Assembly: GCA_001627865.1 (NCBI GenBank)
Contig: LUQO01000028.1
Coordinates: 1-45,724 of the forward strand
Length of the DNA: 45,724 bases
Reading direction: 5' to 3'
Source of the DNA: SAR324 cluster bacterium REDSEA-S27_B3
Lineage (GTDB): Bacteria > SAR324 > NAC60-12
Part shown: positions 15,129 through 23,957 of the stretch, piece by piece
How positions within the stretch are numbered: position 1 is the stretch's first letter
Layout: each line of letters opens with the position of its first letter
Program-made: the position numbers and the translations under genes
The notes under the pieces: model-generated
The model's database searches: none
Seen by the model: the letters and a program-made list of their open reading frames with translations, nothing else
What the model was told of the DNA's origin: nothing

Positions 15129-16230
15129 TATACTTATTCGGTTGATTCTGTCCCAATTCAAAATTTTCTTTCGTGAACCAGGTGTGGTTTTCTGGTCATT
15201 TGGATTTCCTGTATTGATGGCCTGGATTTTGGGTATTGCCTTTGCGAATAAAGGAGAAACACTGCGCACAGTTGCAGTTGTTGGCGAAAGTCCGGATGCA
15301 GTTTACAATCTTCCGCAATGGCTTCATGAAAAAACCGGAACTGATTCAACAGAGTATTCTGTTGAATCCGGACTTGAATGGCAGGTTGGAGAAAACCATG
15401 GAGAGAAAGCACGTTTTCGTTTCCGTGCCATGTCTGAGATTGAGGCGACACAGGCCCTTAAACGGGGACAAATCTCCTTATGGATTGAAGAAAGTTCTGC
15501 TTCCGGCTTGCGTTACCGTTTTGATCCAGACAACGCTGAGGCGCGTCTCACATATTTGCTTTTGGAAGGAGCATTCAGGGATCAGGGTTCTTCAAAGCAA
15601 AAAGGGGAAATTCGGACTTTGACAATAATTGGAAGTCGTTACATTGATTTTTTGATTCCGGGATTAATGGCCATGTCCATCATGAATGCGTGTTTATGGG
15701 GTATTGGCTGGAGCTTGATTGACTTGAGGATTAAAAAACTGCTGCGGCGCATGGTGGCAACTCCGCTGAGAAAATCAATTTTTCTACTTTCGCACGGCAT
15801 GAACCGCATGATTCTTAGTGCTGCCGAACTACTGCTGTTGTTTGGATTTGCCTACTTTTATTTCGACATCACAATACAAGGAAGTTTGTTAGCACTGTCC
15901 CTGATATTTTTGAGCGGCTACTGCGCCTTTGCAGGTATTGCTGTTCTTATCTCTTCGCGTGTACAAAACACACACAGCGGTAATGGACTAATTAACTGCG
16001 TGACATTGCCGATGTTTATCCTTTCCGGAATATTTTTCAGTTATCACAACTTTCCTGACTGGTTCACTCCGTATGTTGAGGTACTCCCACTGACGATGCT
16101 GGCCAATTCCCTGCGTGGCATCATTACCGAAGGTATTGGCTTGGCACAGGTAATTATGCCTTCAATCGGTTTATTCGGAATTGGCTGTGTTTGTTTCGTG
16201 CTTGGACTCAGATTATTTAACTGGCATTGA
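15121..16230 (+). CDS. ABC-2 type transporter permease
   Basis: A 369-residue permease of the ABC-2 family. One membrane segment lies near the N-terminus (FWSFGFPVLMAWILGIAFA). A large extracytoplasmic domain spans about residues 40-165, and five or six membrane segments follow. YIDFLIPGLMAMSIMNACLWG and LINCVTLPMFILSGIFFSYHNFP are typical of the family. I chose the ATG at 15121 over an upstream GTG because GGGAGG lies about eight bases before it. This ATG overlaps the upstream ATPase stop by eight bases. The coupled genes form a complete exporter, likely a dimer of each subunit. The substrate is unknown. Confidence 0.9.
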   Translation: MTNILIRLILSQFKIFFREPGVVFWSFGFPVLMAWILGIAFANKGETLRTVAVVGESPDAVYNLPQWLHEKTGTDSTEYSVESGLEWQVGENHGEKARFRFRAMSEIEATQALKRGQISLWIEESSASGLRYRFDPDNAEARLTYLLLEGAFRDQGSSKQKGEIRTLTIIGSRYIDFLIPGLMAMSIMNACLWGIGWSLIDLRIKKLLRRMVATPLRKSIFLLSHGMNRMILSAAELLLLFGFAYFYFDITIQGSLLALSLIFLSGYCAFAGIAVLISSRVQNTHSGNGLINCVTLPMFILSGIFFSYHNFPDWFTPYVEVLPLTMLANSLRGIITEGIGLAQVIMPSIGLFGIGCVCFVLGLRLFNWH

Positions 16231-16336
16231 ATCGATGTACATTGGATTCTGCCTAAGAAAAAAGTCAGATTGGAAAAAACTGGTTCATTTGTCTGTTTCA
16301 ACTTCCAGCGAAACAATCATTTTTTGAACAACAATC

Positions 16337-16756
16337 TCAAATATTATGCAGTGCAATTCCGAATTTGTGACGAATCATGCGCTGCAGCAGCAGGTCATTT
16401 TCCAATCCGGCAAAACGGATTTCAGTTCTAATTTTGTCTCTGATCATCACCAGATCCTGTTCTGTCCTGCTCAACTCAATTTCACTGATTAAATTTAGGT
16501 GCGCCAGCGTATCAAGCACATCCCGACGCAATCTGTTTTTGAGATGCTGCAGTTGCTGCTCAGTAATTCCGGCAAGAATTCCCTCAATTTCTGACTGGTT
16601 GTGACCCATCATCGAGAGTTTCATCCAGATGGAATACAGGTTTTCACGATTGTCGCCCGGTGACTGCTGACCAAGTCCGGGAGGTACCCCGATCAAAAGG
16701 GCCACCAATAATACCACCAGTACAACTTTGGTTTTAAATGCCATTTTTCCCTTCAT
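16337..16756 (-). CDS. Small exported helical protein, unknown function
   Basis: A 139-residue protein with a basic, hydrophobic signal peptide (VVLVVLLVALLIGVPPG) and a probable cleavage near GLGQQ. The mature part is mostly charged and helical with no recognised domain. I do not recognise the family. A second ATG at codon 5 (16744) is preceded by AAGGGA, but the spacing to it is short. It lies on the same strand as rplC, 425 bases downstream of it, and is convergent with the ABC-2 operon. A periplasmic protein is a reasonable inference from the leader. Function is unknown. Confidence 0.6.
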   Translation of the reverse strand: MKGKMAFKTKVVLVVLLVALLIGVPPGLGQQSPGDNRENLYSIWMKLSMMGHNQSEIEGILAGITEQQLQHLKNRLRRDVLDTLAHLNLISEIELSRTEQDLVMIRDKIRTEIRFAGLENDLLLQRMIRHKFGIALHNI

Positions 16757-17181
16757 ATAATATATTTTGTTACAGTTTCAAAGTCTGAATGCAATCCTGC
16801 ATATAAAACGGATAACACCAGTCTTCCAGCTTTCATTTAGACATACCAAGCCATTACAAGCAGCAATAGTTCATGATTCAGTGCGGATCTCTCCACTGGC
16901 AAATGAACACCTCATGGGAACAATTCGCTGCATTGGTTATGACAACAGTGTGTAAGTAATTTACAAGAACATCAATCAGGATCACTCTGTTGACACACCA
17001 CACCAGCTTTGAATGATGCAGAGTGAATTCCGGATGGAATTCTTCCTGCCATCCAAACAGGAAAGCAATCCAAATCTCATGGTTCGTTATCGGCAGAACT
17101 GACGTAAACTTTAGAGTGGATGATGGTGGGGAAAAAAGAAGAAATGCGGAATTAAATAAACCGCCTGAAGCAGCTGGAAAG
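16757..17181. other. 425-base gene-free stretch between the exported-protein gene and rplC
   Basis: No convincing coding frame or RNA gene is seen. A six-base perfect hairpin (GGATGG 17032-17037, CCATCC 17049-17054) is the only notable structure. The promoter of the minus-strand small exported protein should lie in the first part, but no good -35/-10 pair stands out. Confidence 0.5.
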
Positions 17182-17802
17182 TCAGCGATTGCTTTTGAGG
17201 ATTGTTACAAGTCCGCCGTTTGGACCAGGGACAGCACCTTTGACCAGTACGATTTTTTCATCAGCAAGTATTTTGACTATTTTTAAGCCAAGCTGAGTTA
17301 CTTTGCTGTTTCCATGACGGCCATGCATTTTCTTCCCTTTGAAAACACGGGACGGGGTAGCGCATTGCCCGATACTTCCTGTTCCACGGTGTCCACGGTG
17401 TCCATGAGTGGCAGGCTGGCCATGAAACCCATGGCGCTTCATAACACCGGTGAAACCCTTGCCTTTTGAGTTTCCTGAAACAGCGACACTTTCACCTTCA
17501 GTGAACAAATCAACATCAAAAACCTGTCCGACTTCGACTTGATCAATATTCTCTACCTCGAATTCCCGCAGAAATCTTGTGGGAGATTTTTCCTTAAAAT
17601 GCCCTTTTTTGGGTTTGTTCAATTTACGCTCCGGAATTTCTTCAAATCCCACCTGGACATGGTCGCAGCCATCCTTGTCTATGGTCTTTTTTTGGATAAC
17701 AGTCATTGGTCCTGCCTGTAAAACAGTTACAGGGAGTAACGTTCCATCATCTTCAAAAATCTGGGTCATGCCCATCTTGCGGGCAAGAAGTCCGTTCAGC
17801 AT
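17182..17802 (-). CDS. rplC: 50S ribosomal protein L3
   Basis: A 206-residue protein close to the usual 209. The start MLNGLLARKMGMTQIFEDDG is typical. The conserved loop reads HGQPATHGHRGHRGTGSIGQ, where the final glutamine corresponds to the residue methylated by PrmB in enterobacteria. KKMHGRHGN and VKGAVPGPNGGLVTI follow. L3 binds 23S rRNA near the peptidyl transferase centre and starts 50S assembly. All core residues look intact, so it is probably functional. The normal S10-operon neighbours (rpsJ, rplD, rplW, rplB) are absent on both sides: the next gene downstream is unknown and mltG is divergent upstream. It is either a relocated rplC or an additional copy. No clear Shine-Dalgarno sequence is visible. 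Confidence 0.95.
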   Translation of the reverse strand: MLNGLLARKMGMTQIFEDDGTLLPVTVLQAGPMTVIQKKTIDKDGCDHVQVGFEEIPERKLNKPKKGHFKEKSPTRFLREFEVENIDQVEVGQVFDVDLFTEGESVAVSGNSKGKGFTGVMKRHGFHGQPATHGHRGHRGTGSIGQCATPSRVFKGKKMHGRHGNSKVTQLGLKIVKILADEKIVLVKGAVPGPNGGLVTILKSNR

Positions 17803-17981
17803 TGTATATTCAAAAAGAAAAAACTCTGTTTATATTTTACAACTTCAAAATAGGAAGAATGAAGCAAATGAATTTAAGTACATTAGATTTTATATAATTT
17901 TCACATGATTTCAAGACTATTTTTCATGGTATGGAAAATCTCATGCAATATTGCGTACTTTATATAAAGGATAATATGTAT

Positions 17982-18009
17982 TTCTGCATGACTTCTCATT
18001 CATGCAGAA
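17982..18009. repeat. Ten-base perfect inverted repeat upstream of the mltG promoter
   Basis: TTCTGCATGA and TCATGCAGAA (17982-17991 and 18000-18009) enclose an eight-base centre. It ends 24 bases before the -35 box of mltG, where an activator or repressor site could lie. No T-run adjoins it, so a terminator is unlikely. Confidence 0.45.
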
Positions 18010-18033
18010 TGCGATTCATTGTGGCTCCAAACG

Positions 18034-18062
18034 TTGCTTTCTTTTGCTAGTCTGGCTATAAT
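18034..18062 (+). promoter_or_regulatory. Predicted sigma-70 promoter of mltG
   Basis: TTGCTT at 18034-18039 is followed after exactly 17 bases by a perfect TATAAT at 18057-18062. The mltG ATG is 46 bases further on, so the predicted leader is about 40 bases. Confidence 0.65.
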
Positions 18063-18108
18063 TGAATGCTTCCAATGATATGAAATACAAACTTATTATT
18101 GCAACTCG

Positions 18109-19191
18109 ATGAAGTTATTGATACTTAACGATTGGAAACGCCCCCTGCTTATTGTACTTGTTTCAGGAGTGTTAACAATTTCGATTTTTGCAGGATATGT
18201 TTTTCATATTTATAACAGTCCAATTAACAAGAATTCTCCTGAAATCAGCTCAATAATTCTAATACCTCGCGGTTCAACTTTCGATTTTGTTACCAATCGC
18301 ATCAGGGAAAAAGGCCTTCAGCCGTACCCAAGGCTTTACCGCTATTTGGCCAAGCAATTAAAAATACATACCAGAGTTCAAGCAGGAGAGTTTGCAATTA
18401 AACACAGCTGGAATACGTATGAACTGCTTCAGCATCTTGTTTCCGGAAAAACCATCCGACACAAGATAACAATTCCGGAGGGGGAAAACTACAAACAGAT
18501 CGCGAATCGTCTTCATAAGGCGGGAATTGTGGATAAAGAAGTGATGATATCATTGAAAAATGATCCGGATTTATTAAAAAAAACCGGCATTCCGGAATTG
18601 ACAACACTTGAAGGAGTCTTGTTTCCAGAAACATACTTTTTTTCCAGAGCAGAAACTGAGAGGGAGGTTTTGTCAGCAATGATTGCTCAATATCGCAAAG
18701 TTTTCAATTATGATTTTCTGGAACGTGCAAAAGAAATCGGCATGAGTGAATATTATGTTCTTACTCTGGCTTCCATTGTGGAAAAAGAAACCGGTGCTGA
18801 TTCAGATCGCCCAATGATTGCTTCCGTATTTCATAATCGTCTAAAACGCAGGATGCGTCTGGACAGTGATCCTACTGTAATTTATGGAATGAAAGATTTT
18901 GACGGTAATCTGACCAGGAAGCATTTGCGCACACCAACTCCATACAATACATACATGCGATACGGATTACCTCCAACTCCTATTTCCAATCCGGGACGTG
19001 CCTCACTTGAGAGTGTGCTGTATCCTGCAGAAAATAAATATCTTTATTTTGTAGCCCGGGGAGATGGCAGCAGCCAGTTTTCCAAAACATTAAGGGAGCA
19101 TAATAAAGCAGTTTGGAAATACCAGAAAATCCGCAAGAACCGTATGGCAATGCAGCGTAAAAGAAAAAATTCTACTTCTGCCAATCCATAA
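18109..19191 (+). CDS. mltG: Endolytic murein transglycosylase MltG
   Basis: A 360-residue YceG/MltG protein. It has one N-terminal membrane segment (LLIVLVSGVLTISIFAGYVF), then a LysM-like region (FVTNRIREKGLQ, KITIPEGENYKQIANRL), then the catalytic domain. The catalytic glutamate is E225 in LASIVEKETGADSDRPMIASVFHNRL. The rest of the motif, RLDSDPTVIYG and TPYNTYMRYGLPPTPISNPG, is intact. MltG cuts nascent glycan strands at the inner membrane and sets their length. A good promoter precedes it and no close partner follows; pabC or tmk, frequent neighbours, are absent. The final 20 residues are very basic, which is slightly unusual. Confidence 0.95.
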   Translation: MKLLILNDWKRPLLIVLVSGVLTISIFAGYVFHIYNSPINKNSPEISSIILIPRGSTFDFVTNRIREKGLQPYPRLYRYLAKQLKIHTRVQAGEFAIKHSWNTYELLQHLVSGKTIRHKITIPEGENYKQIANRLHKAGIVDKEVMISLKNDPDLLKKTGIPELTTLEGVLFPETYFFSRAETEREVLSAMIAQYRKVFNYDFLERAKEIGMSEYYVLTLASIVEKETGADSDRPMIASVFHNRLKRRMRLDSDPTVIYGMKDFDGNLTRKHLRTPTPYNTYMRYGLPPTPISNPGRASLESVLYPAENKYLYFVARGDGSSQFSKTLREHNKAVWKYQKIRKNRMAMQRKRKNSTSANP

Positions 19192-19326
19192 ATTTAATTG
19201 TTCATAACAAATCCCCCTCTTTTATTCATTACTTTCTACAGTAAAGGGATAAGCAGTAATAGCGGCTTACTGTCTGAGTCAGGGATGGGGCTTACACTAT
19301 AAAATTATATTTTTCGAAAGTCATAC

Positions 19327-21123
19327 ATGCCACCTAAAACCAGTAACAAATATGTTTTGCTGGGCTACTATATCCGGCAGCACTGGCTTTCATATTCATT
19401 GGGAACAATTGCAATTCTGGCAACCAATTGGATTGCTGTCAGTATTCCGGAATATATCCAATTAAGTATAGATTTGCTAAACAATGATCTGGAAGCCAGA
19501 CAGGATTTGTTATGGGAATACATGCTAATCATGCTCGGATTAGCGGTAGTAATGATCATTGTACGGACACTCTCCAGGATCCTTTTTTTTAATCCAGGAC
19601 GTGCAATTGAATGTCAGATCAAAAATGACATGTTTCAAAAACTGATGGCTCTGCAAAAAAATTATTATGATGCAAATCCTTCCGGAAACATCATTTCTAG
19701 AATCAACAATGATATTACGGGGGTCAGGATGATTTGCGGTTTTGCCCTGATGCAATCCTTTAATATCACAACAGCACTTTCGATGACGCCTTATAAAATG
19801 TGGCAGCTCTCTCCGAGTCTCACACTTTACTGCATCATTCCAATCGTCATTGTTTTTACTGCTGTACGTTTAGGAATGCGTGTTCTTGTGCGAAACATGA
19901 GGGCACGTATGGAAAGTCTGCAGCGTCTTTCCGGATTTACTGTTTCATCTCTGTCAGCAATTGATATTATTAAGAGCCAGACTATGCGCGAGTGGGGCAG
20001 AGGGCGATTTGAGAATGAAAATCAGGATATGCTGCGGCGTTCAATGAAAATTGCCTTGACTCGTTCATTTGTGCTGCCGATGTTAAGCAACCTGGAATAT
20101 TTTCTGAAACTTCTGGTTCTGCTTGTCGGTGGAATAATGGTAATTAAAGCTGATTTAACAATAGGACAACTTACTGCTTTTATTGCCTACTCGGCACTTT
20201 TGACATTACCGCTGATGGGGTTGGGCTGGGTCTCCACCATGATTCAACAGGGACTGGTGGGGCTGTCCAGTATTCAGACAGTATTGCAGCAAAAACTGCC
20301 GCGAACTAATATAGAATCACTCCCTCAAAATGAACTGAAATCACTTTTTACTGAAAAAGGATTAGCAGTAAATAATTTGAGTTATCGATATCCAATGAGC
20401 AAAAAAGATGCTTTACAAAACATATGTTGTCAAATTAATCCCGGACAGGTGATAGGTCTTCTCGGACGTATCGGCTCAGGCAAATCAACTCTTGTTAATG
20501 GCCTTAACCGCTATTTGGACATGGGGACGGGTTCTATTTTTATAGGTAAAAAAGACCTTGCTGAACTAAGTGATAATGATATTCGTAGCTGCATCAGAAC
20601 AGTTACACAAGAGCCATTCCTGTTTTCTGACTCAGTGGAAAACAATATTAGATTTTCTGAAGATCTTGATAACATAGAAAATCTGGAACATTTTCGTAAC
20701 ATCATTCGTGCTGCGGCATTGGAAGACGAGGTCGCACGATTTCCAAATCAGGAAAACACAATGGTTGGAGAAAAAGGCATAATGTTGTCAGGGGGACAAA
20801 AACAGAGAATTAGCCTGGCGAGGGCAATGCTGAAACCATGCGACCTGCTGATTCTGGATAATGTGCTTTCTGCAGTTGACTATGAAACAGAACGTTATTT
20901 GCTGCGGGAAATTCATAAATTGCTTTTAACGGAAAAAGATATGCCAGCACTGGCAGGAAGCATTCTGATTGTTTCACATCGTGTTACAGCAATGGAAAAG
21001 TCGGATTGGATTTTAGTTTTGGATGAAGGACAAATTGTGGACCAGGGCGTACACAAGGATCTTATCCAGCGGCCAGGTTATTATCAGCAGATGTGGGAAC
21101 TGCAAAACGAAAACAATTCTTGA
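19327..21123 (+). CDS. ABC exporter (TMD-NBD fusion) with non-canonical Walker B
   Basis: A 598-residue half-transporter of the multidrug/lipid exporter type. Six membrane helices occupy about residues 15-300 and a C-terminal ATPase domain follows. Walker A is LLGRIGSGKSTLV, the Q-loop TVTQEPFLFSD, the signature LSGGQKQRISLA and the H-loop IVSHRVTAMEK. The Walker B segment reads LLILDNVLSAVD, with N512 where the catalytic glutamate normally sits. The codon is AAT. Such substitutions occur in the degenerate half of heterodimeric exporters (usually Asp), which implies a catalytic partner subunit. No partner half-transporter adjoins; the following gene is a soluble double ATPase. It is also compatible with a slow homodimer. 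The substrate is unknown. Confidence 0.9.
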   Translation: MPPKTSNKYVLLGYYIRQHWLSYSLGTIAILATNWIAVSIPEYIQLSIDLLNNDLEARQDLLWEYMLIMLGLAVVMIIVRTLSRILFFNPGRAIECQIKNDMFQKLMALQKNYYDANPSGNIISRINNDITGVRMICGFALMQSFNITTALSMTPYKMWQLSPSLTLYCIIPIVIVFTAVRLGMRVLVRNMRARMESLQRLSGFTVSSLSAIDIIKSQTMREWGRGRFENENQDMLRRSMKIALTRSFVLPMLSNLEYFLKLLVLLVGGIMVIKADLTIGQLTAFIAYSALLTLPLMGLGWVSTMIQQGLVGLSSIQTVLQQKLPRTNIESLPQNELKSLFTEKGLAVNNLSYRYPMSKKDALQNICCQINPGQVIGLLGRIGSGKSTLVNGLNRYLDMGTGSIFIGKKDLAELSDNDIRSCIRTVTQEPFLFSDSVENNIRFSEDLDNIENLEHFRNIIRAAALEDEVARFPNQENTMVGEKGIMLSGGQKQRISLARAMLKPCDLLILDNVLSAVDYETERYLLREIHKLLLTEKDMPALAGSILIVSHRVTAMEKSDWILVLDEGQIVDQGVHKDLIQRPGYYQQMWELQNENNS

Positions 21124-21176
21124 ACTGATCAGATATTCACCACATGTATCCTCAACTGCAATTCTAAACCTCTCCT

Positions 21177-22667
21177 TTGCTCACTCTCAATAACGTTTCA
21201 AATCGGCTCTGGGATAAGCCGATACTCAAAAATATTAACTGGACAACAAAGCATGGTCAAAGCTGGGCTATAATTGGTCCTAATGGAGCAGGTAAATCCA
21301 CCCTGGCAAAAGTAATACTTGGGCAGCTTCCTTACTTCGGTTTGATCAGGCGTGATGAGAAAATTACGAATTTTTGTGAAATCGCCTATGTTTCTCTTGA
21401 ACAGCAAAAAGCACTGGTAGCACGTGAAGAAAAAAAAGACCGCTACGAAGAGTACAGTGGAAACGAAGAACATTTTATGACCGGAAGTGAATTAATGGAT
21501 CCGGAAGGAAAACATACGAAGGCACTGTTAAATATTGCTGAACATTTTGGATTGACCTCTCTGCTGGATAATCCTTTGCGCTATTACTCAAACGGTGAAA
21601 CACGCAAAACTTTAATCGGGAAAGCACTGCTGTCTAATCCAAAATTGCTGATACTTGATGAGCCTTTTGATGGTTTAGATACGAAATCAGTCAAATGGCT
21701 GAAGCAGGCAATCTCCGGACTGATCAATGACGGACTAGCGGTCTTGTTGATCAGCCACCGTATTGAAGAACTGGTTCCGGAAATATCACATGTTCTTTGT
21801 TTGAAATCCGGGAAAGTATTTGCACAGGGAAAACGGACAAAGGTACTGACTCCGCACAAAATGGAGTTGTTGTTCGGAAATAAAAAAATAAAGAAAAAGG
21901 ATGAACAGAATCTGTTTTTATCAACTGACGTACATGGGAGAAATCTTCAGGAAAAAATTCTTATAAAAGATCAGGATGCAATTATCCGGATGATAAATGT
22001 AAATGTGCGCTACGGGAAGAAAACGGTGTTGAAGGATTTTAACTGGAATGTATTTACAGGGGAAAACTGGAAAATTGTAGGACCAAATGGTGCAGGCAAA
22101 TCCACACTGCTCAGCCTAATTACCGCGGACAATCTCCAGGCTTATTCAAATGAAATATATCTTTTTGGCAAGCAACGAGGCACAGGTGAAAGCATTTGGG
22201 ACATCAAACGACAAATTGGACATGTCTCCTCTGAGTTTCAGGTACATTACCGGGAATCTGTTTCAGTCTTGAAAGTTGTGCTTTCAGGTTTTTTTGACAC
22301 GATCGGATTATATCAAGCGGCAACGGAATCACAAAAAGAAACCGCGCAAAACTGGATGAAATTTCTTGAAATAGATAATCTTGCCGAAATCGATTTTACC
22401 CGTTTATCTTACGGACAGCAAAGGTTGGTGCTGATAGCAAGAGCAATTGTAAAATCGCCGGCACTACTAATTCTTGATGAGCCTTGCCAGGGACTGGACC
22501 GCGCAAACCGCAATCGAGTTTTATCTATAATTGATCAGATTGGACTTAAAACCGAGACACAAATTATCTATGTCACGCATGTTGAAGCAGATGAATTAAA
22601 CTGCCTTCATCATGTATTGAACTTTGTGGCAACGCCCTCCGGAATATTTAGGGCTGTTTATTCCTGA
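21177..22667 (+). CDS. modF: ModF-like soluble double ABC ATPase
   Basis: A 496-residue protein made of two fused ABC domains and no membrane segment. Domain 1 has Walker A GPNGAGKSTLAK, signature YYSNGETRKTLIGKALL, and Walker B LLILDEPFDGLD. Domain 2 has GPNGAGKSTLLSL, LSYGQQRLVLIARA and LLILDEPCQGLDRANR. The unusual first signature S-x-G-E-T-R-K and the second S-x-G-Q-Q-R are hallmarks of the ModF/PhrA family, whose biological role is not well settled. No molybdate genes are nearby. It follows the exporter by 53 bases and may be cotranscribed. I take the TTG at 21177 as start because an upstream ATG frame is closed by a stop; no ribosome binding site is visible. Confidence 0.85.
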   Translation: MLTLNNVSNRLWDKPILKNINWTTKHGQSWAIIGPNGAGKSTLAKVILGQLPYFGLIRRDEKITNFCEIAYVSLEQQKALVAREEKKDRYEEYSGNEEHFMTGSELMDPEGKHTKALLNIAEHFGLTSLLDNPLRYYSNGETRKTLIGKALLSNPKLLILDEPFDGLDTKSVKWLKQAISGLINDGLAVLLISHRIEELVPEISHVLCLKSGKVFAQGKRTKVLTPHKMELLFGNKKIKKKDEQNLFLSTDVHGRNLQEKILIKDQDAIIRMINVNVRYGKKTVLKDFNWNVFTGENWKIVGPNGAGKSTLLSLITADNLQAYSNEIYLFGKQRGTGESIWDIKRQIGHVSSEFQVHYRESVSVLKVVLSGFFDTIGLYQAATESQKETAQNWMKFLEIDNLAEIDFTRLSYGQQRLVLIARAIVKSPALLILDEPCQGLDRANRNRVLSIIDQIGLKTETQIIYVTHVEADELNCLHHVLNFVATPSGIFRAVYS

Positions 22668-22702
22668 GCTTCAGTACGCTGCTTAATCTTTTCTGTTATT
22701 TC

Positions 22703-23863
22703 TTAAAGCAGAGTCGCAATTGCAAAACCTCCTGCAAAGGTACCGATTGCACTGCCTAAATTCGCGAAGATGACTACCAGCAGAATGCGAGTAATATTAT
22801 TGTGCCAGAAGCCTTTTAAATGAGTGATATCATCCGCTAGGTTTTCGAAATCGCGTACCTGTGGTTTTCGCAATAATGCTTCAACCAGGCCTGCCACCCA
22901 GCCCGCGGCAATAGTTGGATTTAAAGAAGTGAATGGTGCTGCTACAAATGCTGTCGCAATTGTAATTGGGTGACCAAACGCCGCCGCAGTTCCTAGCGCG
23001 GAAAGCGTGCCGTTGATCAGAAACCAGCGCTGAATCATTTCGATACTTACATCGGTGTCAACCGTAAAAAATCCGTAAACTATCAAAGCTATGATCAGTG
23101 AAGGGATTCCCCATTTAAGAAAGTTGCCTGCCTTCCCCGGTGAAGGTAGGGATTCCAGTTCATCCAAATTGTGTTTGTTCTCCAGCTCTGCGGTGAGTCC
23201 CTTGACATGACCTGCACCCACAACTGCCACAATCTGTTTTCCCTTGGACTGTCGTATTTTTTCTGCCATGTACTGATCTCTTTCATCAATCAAAATTCTT
23301 TTCATTTCCGGGGACTGTTTTGCCAGCATTTGCATTGCTTCGGAAAGTGCATCACTCTCTTTGAGTTTTTCGATTTCTTCTTTGCTGATTTCTTCACGGA
23401 TGAATAAACTGGCCAGCAGTTGCCCTAGTACTTTCATCCGTCCCAAAAATGGCATCCCTCGCCAGGTACGCTGCAAAGTTATTTTTACATCACGGTCTGC
23501 CAGCACAAGTTCTGCATCCAGTTTTTCTGCGGCATTTGCTGCTTCAAACATTTCTGCTCCAGGTTTTACTCCAAGCTTTGAACCCAAGCGTTTCTGAAAA
23601 GCAGTCATAATTAAATTTGCAAACAACAAAAAGGATTTTCCCTCACGGACCACCTTGAAAATATCCATGTTTTTCCACTGATCTTTTTCCTGCATTGCCT
23701 GATAACGTGAAGTGCATAATTCAATGCAAACTGTGTCAGGTTTCTCCTGAAAAATTACAGTGTTCACCTCATCTACACTTGATTGAGAAATGTGAGCTGT
23801 GCCGATGAGTAAGATTCTCTTTTCATCAAGCACGATCTCATGTACATTGCCGGAGTAAGGCAT
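22703..23863 (-). CDS. TraB/PrgY-family membrane protein
   Basis: A 386-residue protein of the TraB family (TraB/PrgY/GumN-type domain, related to TIKI proteases). The N-terminal soluble domain begins with LLIGTAHISQSSVDEV and continues with VCIELCTSRYQAM and LVLADRDVKITLQRTW. The H in GTAH and the later GAGHVKGL motif are the conserved, possibly metal-binding, histidines of the family. Four hydrophobic segments fill about residues 245-386. Length matches bacterial members with a C-terminal membrane region. Function is poorly known: enterococcal TraB and PrgY limit peptide pheromone activity. It is convergent with the ModF-like gene and divergent from the M48 protease gene, with 94 bases between the start codons. 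Confidence 0.87.
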   Translation of the reverse strand: MPYSGNVHEIVLDEKRILLIGTAHISQSSVDEVNTVIFQEKPDTVCIELCTSRYQAMQEKDQWKNMDIFKVVREGKSFLLFANLIMTAFQKRLGSKLGVKPGAEMFEAANAAEKLDAELVLADRDVKITLQRTWRGMPFLGRMKVLGQLLASLFIREEISKEEIEKLKESDALSEAMQMLAKQSPEMKRILIDERDQYMAEKIRQSKGKQIVAVVGAGHVKGLTAELENKHNLDELESLPSPGKAGNFLKWGIPSLIIALIVYGFFTVDTDVSIEMIQRWFLINGTLSALGTAAAFGHPITIATAFVAAPFTSLNPTIAAGWVAGLVEALLRKPQVRDFENLADDITHLKGFWHNNITRILLVVIFANLGSAIGTFAGGFAIATLL

Positions 23864-23957
23864 TAAAAACCATGGTTTAAGGTTCAGAATTGAAATATTG
23901 CTGAAGCAGCTGATAAATTGATCTTAGAATCTACGAGAAACTAAAAAAAGGAGCAAA

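Larger units (their letters stand above)
17803..18108. other. Divergent spacer between rplC and mltG
   Basis: This 306-base AT-rich region holds the outward promoters of both genes. The mltG promoter (18034-18062) and an upstream inverted repeat (17982-18009) are listed separately. For rplC, TTGAAA and TATAAA-like hexamers occur near 17900, but the spacing is only 14 bases, so no promoter is called. No RNA gene is evident. Confidence 0.5.

Noticed and set aside
16141..16165. Sigma-54 type -24/-12 element (TGGCAC...TGC)
   Set aside because: It lies inside the ABC-2 permease coding sequence, spacing is not correct, and no downstream gene would use it.
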